Shown: one piece after another, positions 1 through 5,282 of the stretch
Position numbering within the stretch: position 1 is the stretch's first letter
How the letters are laid out: each line of letters opens with the position of its first letter
Translations under genes and position numbers: made by a program
NCBI GenBank assembly: GCA_013698285.1
Contig: JACCVE010000142.1
Coordinates: 1-5,939, forward strand
DNA length: 5,939 nucleotides
Reading direction: 5' to 3'
From: Chloroflexia bacterium
GTDB taxonomy: Bacteria > Chloroflexota > Chloroflexia > Thermomicrobiales > UBA6265
Notes under the pieces: generated by a model
Database searches by the model: none
What the model saw: the letters and a program-made list of their open reading frames with translations, nothing else
Told to the model about the DNA's origin: nothing

Positions 1-867
1 GGCACGGCCGCCCCGGAAGGTGGCTATCCACCCGCCCTGATCTACCAGACCGCCGCCCACGAGACCCTCACCTCCGACGGTGACGATCCGGGGGCGATCG
101 CGGCGGCCTGCCTGAACTTGTCCCTCATCACCGGCAACGTCGGCCGGGCCGGCGGTGGCGTCGCCAACCTGCGCGGACCGGCCAACTACCAGGGCGTCAC
201 CGACATGGGCGCCCACCCCCGCCGGTTCGGCATCGGGTCGGACCTCACCGATCCGGCTGCCCGGGATGCCTACTCCGCCGCCTGGCTGCCCAGGTGGGCC
301 GAGCGCGCCACGACGCGCAACGGCTTCGTCCCGGTCCGGGAGCTGCCCAGTGGCCAGGGCCTGGGCCTGATGGACCTCCCAGCCGCGATCGCCAGCGGCA
401 AGGTCACGGCGATGTACGTCGAGGGCACGATCGCCGGACGCCATTTGGCGATCAACCAGCCGCTCCTCGACGCACTGGCGACCCTGCCGTTCCTGGTCGT
501 GGCCGACTCGTACCCGTCTCCCCTGACCGAGATCGCCCACGTCGTCCTGCCGAAGTCACTCTACCTGGAGAAGGACGGCACCTTCACCAGCTTCGACCGG
601 ACCGTGCAGCGGGTCCGCTCCGTGGTCCCGCCGATGGGCGAGGCCAAGTCGGGGACGGAGATCATCCAGGCGCTCGCGAAGCGATTCGGGTACGGACTCG
701 ACATCGGGCACCCGGCCCGGCTGATGACCGAGATCGCTGGCCTGGTCCCGGATTACGCCGGCATCTCCTACGCTCGCCTGGAACGAGGCGGGATGTCCAT
801 CCCGGCCACCCCGGACCCCTCCGGCCTCCCCGTCACCGCTAACGCCCGGTTCACGCCGATTCGCTAG
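1..867 (+). CDS. nuoG: Molybdopterin-oxidoreductase-fold subunit, NuoG / formate dehydrogenase alpha type (C-terminal part, 5' truncated)
   Basis: The frame is open from base 1 to the TAG at 865-867, so the start and the N-terminal Fe-S domains lie outside the window; 288 residues are visible. Sequence seen: LITGNVGRAGGG (residues 42-53) and NYQGVTDMGAHP (62-73) match the conserved 'TGN-GR-G-G ... N-QG--DMG--P' block of the formate dehydrogenase alpha / NuoG family. HVVLPKS and EKDGTFTSFDRTVQRVR (from residue 190) match its 'ADVVLP ... E-DGTFTN-ERR-Q' block. The usual GENP motif is replaced by EGTIAG (141-146), and the protein ends just where a formate dehydrogenase would begin its C-terminal molybdopterin-dinucleotide-binding domain. 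Both points, plus nuoI 34 bases downstream, favour an electron-transfer NuoG-like role in a complex I-type NADH dehydrogenase over an active formate dehydrogenase. The family call is firm; the exact subunit name is inference. Confidence 0.75.
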   Translation, partial: GTAAPEGGYPPALIYQTAAHETLTSDGDDPGAIAAACLNLSLITGNVGRAGGGVANLRGPANYQGVTDMGAHPRRFGIGSDLTDPAARDAYSAAWLPRWAERATTRNGFVPVRELPSGQGLGLMDLPAAIASGKVTAMYVEGTIAGRHLAINQPLLDALATLPFLVVADSYPSPLTEIAHVVLPKSLYLEKDGTFTSFDRTVQRVRSVVPPMGEAKSGTEIIQALAKRFGYGLDIGHPARLMTEIAGLVPDYAGISYARLERGGMSIPATPDPSGLPVTANARFTPIR

Positions 868-885
868 TCGCCCCACCCGGCGGCC

Positions 886-891
886 GAGGAG
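886..891 (+). promoter_or_regulatory. Ribosome binding site of nuoI
   Basis: GAGGAG lies 10 bases before the ATG at 902. It is the only good Shine-Dalgarno match in the short gap after the preceding gene and fixes the nuoI start. No promoter is apparent in the gap, which fits co-transcription with the upstream gene. Confidence 0.6.
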
Positions 892-901
892 TCAACGCGC
901 G

Positions 902-1423
902 ATGCTCGACGAGATCAAGGGCTTCGGGATCACCCTGAAGCGTCTGGCCAAGCCGACCGCCACCATCGCCTACCCGGACGAGAAGCGGCCGATGGCCGAG
1001 CGCTACCGGGGCCTCCCCTCCCTGCGGACCGACCCCGAGACCGGAGAGGCGCTGTGCGTCGCCTGCGGCCTCTGCGCCCGGATCTGCCCGACCTCCTGCC
1101 TGGAGATGCACGTCGTGCCCTCGGAGGAGGGGGACAGGGAACTCGGGGAGTTCATCCTCCGCTCCGGCCGCTGCATGTTCTGCGGCCTCTGCGCCCAGGT
1201 GTGTCCCGTTGACGCGATCACGATGAGCGACGAGTACGAGTTGTCGGTGACCGAGCGCGACGGCCTCATCTACACCAAGACGGAACTCGCCGCGATCGGC
1301 ACCCAGTCCGCCGTCTGGTGGGAGGCCGGCTCGGGCGCTGACGATGATTCCCGCCTCCCCCGCGATGGCGCCTACGACCGGTTCCGGGAAGCGGTGGCGG
1401 AGAACGAATACGAGAAGCGGTGA
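902..1423 (+). CDS. nuoI: NADH-quinone oxidoreductase subunit I (NuoI), 2x[4Fe-4S] ferredoxin-like
   Basis: This 173-residue protein has two classical [4Fe-4S] motifs: CVACGLCARICP with Cys 52, 55, 58 and 62, and CMFCGLCAQVCP with Cys 91, 94, 97 and 101. An additional Cys66 (PTSC) follows the first motif. The N-terminal 'KGFGITLKRL ... YPDEKRPMAERYRG' and the C-terminal 'DEYELSVTERDGLIYTK' are NuoI hallmarks, separating it from simple bacterial ferredoxins. In complex I this subunit sits at the membrane-arm junction and carries the N6a/N6b clusters that pass electrons toward cluster N2 and quinone. The last 35 or so residues are acidic, variable and probably disordered. It follows the NuoG-like gene by 34 bases on the same strand, almost certainly in one operon. 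The run ends here: the next gene is on the opposite strand, so nuoJ-N do not follow directly. Confidence 0.9.
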   Translation: MLDEIKGFGITLKRLAKPTATIAYPDEKRPMAERYRGLPSLRTDPETGEALCVACGLCARICPTSCLEMHVVPSEEGDRELGEFILRSGRCMFCGLCAQVCPVDAITMSDEYELSVTERDGLIYTKTELAAIGTQSAVWWEAGSGADDDSRLPRDGAYDRFREAVAENEYEKR

Positions 1424-1445
1424 GGCGCCGGGGTCGTCCCGGGTC

Positions 1446-2306
1446 TCAGTCGGCCGGCGCAGCCAGTCCTCGCAGCGTCGCCATGTTTTTCCGGTCTCCC
1501 TCGCCGTCGTCCCCCTTCTCGGTCTCCAGGATGCCGGGGAGGTCGCGCCAGCGCGGGTCCATCAGGAACCAGCCGAAGCCGTCCCGTCCGATCTCCCCTT
1601 CCCCGATGTGGGCGTGGCGGTCCTTCCGGCTGCCGAGCCCATGCTGGGAGTCGTTGAGGTGGATCGCCCGCACCGCGTCGAGCCCGACCGTCCCGTCGAT
1701 CTGGGCGACCAGGGCGCGGTAGTCAGATTCGGCCCGGAAGTCGTAGCCCGCGGCGAAGAGGTGACAGGTATCGAGGCAGACCCCCACCCGTTCCGGACTG
1801 GCCACGCCCGCCAAGATCACCCGCAACTCGTCCAGCGTCGCGCCGAGCGTCGTCCCCTGTCCGGCCGTCGTCTCCAGCAACGTCATCGCGACCGGCGCGT
1901 CTGCCGCGCCATAGATCGAGTCGATCGCCGCGACGACCCGGGCCATGCCGGCCTCCGTCCCGGATCCGACGTGGGCACCCGGGTGGACCACCAGGGACGG
2001 CACCCCCAAGGCATCGCAGGCGCGTAGCTCGCCACCGAGCGACGTGGTCGACTTCTCCCAGAGTGCGTCGTCCGGCGTCGCCAGGTTGATCAGGTAGGAC
2101 GCGTGGGCCACCAACGCGTCCGGGGCGATGCCGACCTCACCCATTTTGTCCCGGAACGCCGCGACGGCGTCGTCCGGCGGGGGCTTGGCCGCCCATTGGC
2201 GCTGGTTCTTGGTGAAGATCTGGCAGGCGTCCATCCCGTATTCGGCGGCCCGTTCGAGGGCCCGGAACGTCCCCCCGGCGGTCGACATGTGAGCACCGAG
2301 CCGCAT
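1446..2306 (-). CDS. nfo: Endonuclease IV (AP endonuclease, Nfo)
   Basis: This 286-residue TIM-barrel enzyme is the same size as the E. coli protein (285). It cleaves DNA 5' to abasic sites and trims blocked 3' ends in base excision repair. Counting from MRLGAHMSTAGG, all nine trinuclear zinc ligands can be placed: His68, His108, Glu145, Asp179, His182, His216, Asp229, His231 and Glu261, nearly identical in spacing to E. coli. Family signatures seen are QIFTKNQRQW, LVAHASYLIN, VVHPGAH, LLETTAGQGTTLG, CLDTCHLFAAGYD and IHLNDSQHGLGSRKDRH. The ATG at 2306 is preferred over one 33 bases upstream, because the strong purine-rich ribosome site lies between them and the upstream extension (VQEEEV) is just that site read as codons. 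The gene converges on nuoI with 22 bp between stops and diverges from the glycosyltransferase. All catalytic residues are intact. Confidence 0.96.
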   Translation of the reverse strand: MRLGAHMSTAGGTFRALERAAEYGMDACQIFTKNQRQWAAKPPPDDAVAAFRDKMGEVGIAPDALVAHASYLINLATPDDALWEKSTTSLGGELRACDALGVPSLVVHPGAHVGSGTEAGMARVVAAIDSIYGAADAPVAMTLLETTAGQGTTLGATLDELRVILAGVASPERVGVCLDTCHLFAAGYDFRAESDYRALVAQIDGTVGLDAVRAIHLNDSQHGLGSRKDRHAHIGEGEIGRDGFGWFLMDPRWRDLPGILETEKGDDGEGDRKNMATLRGLAAPAD

Positions 2307-2310
2307 TCGT

Positions 2311-2322
2311 ACCTCCTCCTCC
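2311..2322 (-). promoter_or_regulatory. Strong ribosome binding site of nfo
   Basis: On the minus strand the bases GGAGGAGGAGGT lie four bases before the ATG at 2306. The repeated GGA triplets give several overlapping Shine-Dalgarno registers. The site decides the start codon, since an ATG at 2339 would translate it as a Glu run with no family counterpart. Confidence 0.75.
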
Positions 2323-2466
2323 TGGACTGGGGACCACAACGCGGGGCACCGTCAGTCCGACGCCGCACAGCGTATCATGGCCGCGAACGGACGGCCTCCC
2401 GGTAGGGCTGCCGGTGTTCACCTCCACCGTCTGCCGAGCGGTCCGCCGACCATCCTGCCAAGCGCC

Positions 2467-2472
2467 GAGGTG
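2467..2472 (+). promoter_or_regulatory. Ribosome binding site supporting GTG start of the glycosyltransferase
   Basis: GAGGTG lies six bases before the GTG at 2479. It is the best Shine-Dalgarno match upstream of the conserved nucleotide-binding motif and favours this start over the ATG at 2377 and the GTG at 2470, neither of which has one. Confidence 0.45.
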
Positions 2473-2478
2473 TTACCC

Positions 2479-3246
2479 GTGCCGGTAGAGCCAACCCCTA
2501 TCCACGTCTCCCTGGTCGTGCCGGCCTATAACGAGATGGCGCGAATCGAGGCGTCGCTGGCGGCGATCCTCGATTTCTTCGCCCACCAGCCGTACACCAC
2601 CGAGGTCATCCTCGCCGACGACGGCAGCACCGACGGCACGGCCGAGACGGCCCGCGCCATGCTCGCCGGTCACCCGACCGCTCGCGTGTTGACCATCCCC
2701 CATGGCGGCAAGGCCCGGGCCGTCCGGCAGGGCATGACCGAGGCCCGCGGGGAATTGATCGCCTTCTCCGACATCGACCTGGCAACGCCCCTGCACTACC
2801 TCGACGACCTCCGTGCCTCGGTCCTCGGGGGCTGCCACATCGCGATCGCCTCTCGCGAGGGCATCGGCGCCCGCCGCCTGGACGAGCCGGGGTATCGCCA
2901 TGTCATGGGCCGGGTCTTCAATCTCCTGGTCCGGATCGTGGTCTTGCCGGGCATCGACGACACGCAGTGCGGCTTCAAGATGTTCGAGCGGCAGACCGCC
3001 CGGGCGATCCTGGCGGCGTCTCGACTGTACGCCTCGGCCGACGAGCGAGTCGTCGGACCGCGCGTCACCGCCTTCGACGTCGAATTGCTCTTCGTCGCCA
3101 AGCACCTCGGGTACCGCGTCTGCCCGATCCCGGTCATCTGGACCGCGGGCGAGAAGAGCAAGGTCAATCCGGTCAGCGACACCGTGAATAACATCAAGGA
3201 CGTCCTCCGGATCCGCCTCAACGCCTGGCGCGGCCTCTACCGGTAG
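2479..3246 (+). CDS. Family 2 glycosyltransferase, dolichyl-phosphate beta-glucosyltransferase (ALG5)-like
   Basis: From the GTG at 2479 the product is 255 residues and consists almost wholly of a GT-A fold. Motifs in order: VVPAYNE (13-19, nucleotide-binding strand), ADDGSTDGT (46-54), GKARAVRQGM (77-86), FSDIDLATP with the metal-binding DxD at 98-100, GIDDTQCGFKMF (158-169) and AFDVELLF (198-205). The combination of TQCGFK and FDVEL is typical of ALG5-type polyprenyl-phosphate glucosyltransferases and related bacterial GT2 enzymes, which transfer a sugar from a nucleotide donor to a lipid phosphate at the inner membrane face. Donor and acceptor cannot be told from sequence. I see no transmembrane segment at either end, unlike eukaryotic ALG5 with its N-terminal anchor. 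An in-frame ATG at 2377 would add 34 Pro/Gly-rich residues of no evident family. The neighbours are not sugar genes, so the pathway is open. Confidence 0.88.
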   Translation: MPVEPTPIHVSLVVPAYNEMARIEASLAAILDFFAHQPYTTEVILADDGSTDGTAETARAMLAGHPTARVLTIPHGGKARAVRQGMTEARGELIAFSDIDLATPLHYLDDLRASVLGGCHIAIASREGIGARRLDEPGYRHVMGRVFNLLVRIVVLPGIDDTQCGFKMFERQTARAILAASRLYASADERVVGPRVTAFDVELLFVAKHLGYRVCPIPVIWTAGEKSKVNPVSDTVNNIKDVLRIRLNAWRGLYR

Positions 3247-3251
3247 GGACG

Positions 3252-3285
3252 CGATGCCCTCTGGTCGACGCATCGGGCCCTATTT
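3252..3285 (+). terminator. Possible terminator after the glycosyltransferase
   Basis: CGATGC (3252-3257) and GCATCG (3270-3275) form a perfect 6-bp inverted repeat with a 12-base loop, starting five bases after the stop codon. A TATTT patch follows at 3281-3285, though GGCCC intervenes. The position is right for a terminator, but the stem is short and the T run is weak. Confidence 0.25.
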
Positions 3286-3362
3286 CCCATGGCCGTGCGG
3301 CACCGCCGCGAGTACGGTGAGCAGTGACGGCGCGGGCGACGGCATCACGGGGTGGGACGGTC

Positions 3363-4040
3363 ATGGAAGGCGACCTGAACGAGTTTCAGCTCTCCGACAT
3401 CCTGCAATTCGTCTCCTTCGGGAGCCGGTCGGGAGTCCTCGAGATCCTCCGCACGAACGGTGTCCACCGGATCAACTTCACCGCGGGCGTGATCACCGGG
3501 TTGTCCGCCGCCGGGTGGAGCATCTCCGAGGCCCTCCTCGAGTCCAACCTGGTGCCCCAAGAGGTGCTCGACGGGCTCGACCTAAGCAATCAGGCCGACC
3601 TGCGAGGTCCGATCCTGGCGGGCAGCTATATGTCTGCCGAGGACTGGAACGCCTTTATTGCCCGCCAGGTCGAGTCCCTGCTCTACCGCCTCTTCGACTC
3701 CCGCCATGGCAAGTTCCGGTTTCGCCAGATCGACACCATCGACTTCCAATGGCTGCCGGTCAAGATCACCACCAACCGGGCCGTCCTCGAAGGGACCCGT
3801 TGGAGCGAGACCTGGTCGCAGGTCGACCCCGCCCTACGGGCGCCCGAGGCCAGGTTCGGTTCGAGCGGCACCCGGCCCGACGCGGCGGTCAAGCTCTCGC
3901 CGACCCAGTGGCGGGTCTTCGTCGCGAGCCGTGAACCGGGATCGCTGAACCAACTGGCTACCCGTGCCGTGTTGAGCGAGGTCGAATCGCTGGAGGCCCT
4001 CAGGGCCCTGACGGGACATGGGCTCGTGGCGATCCTCTAG
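3363..4040 (+). CDS. DUF4388 / PATAN domain protein with C-terminal winged-helix-like segment
   Basis: This 225-residue protein begins MEGDLNEFQLSDILQFVSFG and continues SRSGVLEIL, the diagnostic opening of DUF4388 (PATAN) domains: 'G-L-d-sL-diLQ-l....r-SGvL-l'. INFTAGVITGLSAAG (37-51) corresponds to the 'i-F--G-iv-A' element. ESLLYRLFDSRHGKFRFRQ (104-122) corresponds to the 'l--L--W--G-F-F' element. VLEGTRW (141-147) is the usual final helix. Residues 178-225 (LSPTQWRVFVASR ... LTGHGLVAIL) look like the small helical tail that often follows DUF4388. PATAN was described at the N-terminus of response regulators such as PatA; stand-alone forms are common and biochemically obscure. No membrane segment or signal peptide is visible. 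An in-frame GTG at 3324 would add 13 poorly conserved residues; the ATG at 3363 is chosen because the domain starts there. It lies upstream of a two-component pair, hinting at signalling. Confidence 0.8.
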   Translation: MEGDLNEFQLSDILQFVSFGSRSGVLEILRTNGVHRINFTAGVITGLSAAGWSISEALLESNLVPQEVLDGLDLSNQADLRGPILAGSYMSAEDWNAFIARQVESLLYRLFDSRHGKFRFRQIDTIDFQWLPVKITTNRAVLEGTRWSETWSQVDPALRAPEARFGSSGTRPDAAVKLSPTQWRVFVASREPGSLNQLATRAVLSEVESLEALRALTGHGLVAIL

Positions 4041-4046
4041 GTCGCC
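4028..4046 (+). terminator. Hairpin across the DUF4388 stop codon, possible terminator
   Basis: GGCGA (4028-4032) plus CC (4034-4035) pairs with GG (4040-4041) plus TCGCC (4042-4046), with a bulged T at 4033 and a TCTA loop. The stem spans the TAG at 4038-4040. No T run follows, so a rho-independent role is uncertain. A second perfect inverted repeat, CGGTCG/CGACCG (4062-4067 with 4079-4084, 11-base loop), lies just downstream and could be a further hairpin or a protein-binding site. Confidence 0.25.
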
Positions 4047-4120
4047 CTCCCGGTCTGTACACGGTCGATGTCCCCCCGCGACCGAACGGGACCATATCAC
4101 ACGGGATTCGCATTGCTGAG

Positions 4121-4126
4121 TACAAT
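4121..4126 (+). promoter_or_regulatory. Candidate -10 element of the sensor kinase operon
   Basis: TACAAT differs from the sigma-70 consensus at one base and sits in the least GC-rich patch of the 180-bp gap. The expected transcription start falls at or next to the ATG at 4133, the spacing seen for leaderless genes in several high-GC bacteria. No good -35 was found; ATCACA at 4096-4101 is a 4 of 6 match, but at 19 bases spacing. Confidence 0.4.
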
Positions 4127-4132
4127 AGGGCC

Positions 4133-4228
4133 ATGACGGCTTCAGGGTGGCGAAGCGAGGGGTCCGAGACCGGCGACCCTGCCGTGCGCCCCGCGTGCCT
4201 AGCGATCGGCAAGCTCACGGGTGGATGA
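4133..4228 (+). CDS. Possible leaderless small ORF (31 codons) upstream of the kinase
   Basis: An ATG at 4133 opens a 31-codon frame ending in TGA at 4226-4228. The product begins MTASGWRSEGSETGDPAV and ends in CLAIGKLTGG; I recognise no family. It has no usable Shine-Dalgarno site (AGGG only two bases from the ATG), but a TACAAT box ends six bases upstream, which would make the ATG the first or near-first transcribed codon. Its stop overlaps the kinase GTG (4221) by eight bases in a different frame, so ribosomes ending here could restart on the kinase, which has no clear ribosome site of its own. Frames this short occur by chance in GC-rich DNA; the case rests on position, not on protein conservation. 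Confidence 0.25.
   Translation: MTASGWRSEGSETGDPAVRPACLAIGKLTGG
4137..4184 (+). other. Possible RNA secondary structure in the kinase leader
   Basis: CAGGGT (4143-4148) pairs perfectly with ACCCTG (4176-4181). The stem can be prolonged by CGG/CCG (4137-4139 with 4182-4184) across a 3-base bulge. Inside it a small hairpin GGTC-CGA-GACC (4161-4171) can form. I do not recognise a known riboswitch class. The element falls inside the candidate small ORF, so it could modulate its translation or simply reflect base composition. Confidence 0.25.
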
Positions 4229-5282
4229 CCTGCCGGGGATCCTGTCCGACCTCAGAGAATCGTGTGTCCGGGAGTTTGCCGCCGTCGAGGCGGCGCTGAT
4301 CACCGTGGACGCCCGGCTCGGCGACGTGTTGCGGGCGGCAGACACCGAGCGGGACCAGATGCAGCGATTCGTGGACGAACTCTCGCTCGAATCACGCCTC
4401 GATCCGTCAATCGGCCTCGATCCGGTGCATCCCCGGTCCACCGTCCACCTCGCGACCGTGGCCGATTCCTTGTCTCACCTCGACGACACGCTGCGCCAGG
4501 CGACCGCCCTCAAGGCGACGGTCGAGCTGCTCGTCCAACTCGCCCGCCAGTCCCAGGAACGCCTGGGTCCTGACTACGCGTTCGTCTCCGTCTTCGACCT
4601 CGATGACGCCCAGGCCCGCCAGGCGATGAACGCCGCCCGCGAGGACGAACGCAAGCGACTGGCGCGGGAGATCCACGATGGTCCGGCCCAGGTGATGGCC
4701 AACGCGATCTTCAGCGTCGAGATCGCGGAGCAGATCAGTCGCCGTTCGTCCCCCGCCCAGGCCGCCGACGAGTTGCGCCAGGTGCGAACGCTCCTTAAGG
4801 AAGGCGTGGCCGAGATCCGCCGGTTCATGTTCGACCTCCGGCCGACGATGCTGGAAGACCAGGGCCTCGTCCCGACGGTCCAGCGCTACGTGGATGACTA
4901 CAGCCGCTTCTTCGGCAAGCGCGTCCACCTCAACGTCGCCGACGAGGCCCTGGACCTGAACCCCGACGAGGAACTGACGATCTTTAGGACCGTCCAAGAA
5001 GCGCTCCAGAATATCCAGAAACACGCCTCCGTGGACCGGGCCAGCGTCGAGATCCTCCGCATCGGCACGGCGCCGGAACTCGTCATCCGGGACGGCGGGC
5101 GAGGATTCGCGTCGAACGATCAACCCGCACGCCGGAACGGCGGGTCTGGTCTGCGAGGCATGCGGGACCGGGCAAAACTCGTCGGCGCCGAACTGTCGAT
5201 CACCAGCGAGGTTGGTCAAGGGACGGAGATCCGGCTTCGCCTGGCCAGCCGGACGGCCACCACGGGAAAGGCGGGCACATGA
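4221..5282 (+). CDS. Soluble DegS-like sensor histidine kinase (HisKA_3 / HATPase_c)
   Basis: The product is 353 residues from a GTG; an in-frame TAG at 4200-4202 rules out any longer form. Residues 1-60 and 80-145 are mostly helical, charged and coiled-coil-like, joined by a Pro-containing linker; no membrane segment is present, as in cytoplasmic DegS. ERKRLAREIHDGPAQ carries the phospho-acceptor His152 with Asp153, typical of HisKA_3 dimerisation domains, and RRFMFDLRP (200-208) is the conserved end of that helix pair. The ATP-binding domain has an N box (FRTVQEALQNIQKHA, 255-269, Asn264), a G1 box (DGGRGF, from Asp291) and a G2 box (GGSGLRGMRDRA, from 307). All residues needed for autophosphorylation look present. 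The stop overlaps the regulator start by four bases (ATGA), so the pair is translationally coupled. The stimulus is unknown. The start has no clear ribosome site. Confidence 0.93.
   Translation: MDDLPGILSDLRESCVREFAAVEAALITVDARLGDVLRAADTERDQMQRFVDELSLESRLDPSIGLDPVHPRSTVHLATVADSLSHLDDTLRQATALKATVELLVQLARQSQERLGPDYAFVSVFDLDDAQARQAMNAAREDERKRLAREIHDGPAQVMANAIFSVEIAEQISRRSSPAQAADELRQVRTLLKEGVAEIRRFMFDLRPTMLEDQGLVPTVQRYVDDYSRFFGKRVHLNVADEALDLNPDEELTIFRTVQEALQNIQKHASVDRASVEILRIGTAPELVIRDGGRGFASNDQPARRNGGSGLRGMRDRAKLVGAELSITSEVGQGTEIRLRLASRTATTGKAGT

Larger units (their letters stand above)
2307..2478. promoter_or_regulatory. Divergent intergenic region between nfo and the glycosyltransferase
   Basis: About 170 bp lie between the chosen starts of two divergent genes, so promoters for both should be here. 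A TATCAT box at 2373-2378 (minus strand reading ATGATA) is the only AT-rich patch and could serve as a -10 element on either strand, but I find no convincing -35. Two adjacent inverted repeats follow: GGCCG/CGGCC (2379-2383 with 2392-2396, 8-base loop), and CCGGTA/TGCCGG (2399-2404 with 2409-2414, GGGC loop, one G-T pair). They would form hairpins in the glycosyltransferase leader. Short GC-rich repeats arise easily by chance in this DNA. Confidence 0.3.

Noticed and set aside
1428..1442. CCGGG/CCCGG inverted repeat between the convergent stops of nuoI and nfo as a bidirectional terminator
   Set aside because: The stem is only five pairs with no T run on either strand; such repeats are frequent by chance in this sequence.
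1344..2027. 227-codon plus-strand frame crossing the end of nuoI and running antisense to nfo
   Set aside because: It overlaps two strongly supported genes, and its translation has no motif and reads as the complement of endonuclease IV codons.
2307..2339. Upstream ATG giving endonuclease IV an 11-residue extension
   Set aside because: The extension translates the Shine-Dalgarno region as Glu codons, and the family consistently begins at the MRLGAH-type N-terminus.
2473..3273. 266-codon open frame on the minus strand opposite the glycosyltransferase
   Set aside because: It mirrors the glycosyltransferase coding frame, is rich in Asp/Gly/Arg and has no recognisable domain.
3254..3934. 226-codon plus-strand frame overlapping the DUF4388 gene
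   Set aside because: It is Arg/Pro/Gly-rich and out of frame with the recognisable DUF4388 domain over nearly its whole length.
4137..4184. Known riboswitch (cyclic-di-GMP, glycine or guanidine type) upstream of the kinase
   Set aside because: Stems are present, but the conserved unpaired bases I would expect for those classes are not; it is kept only as an unclassified structure.
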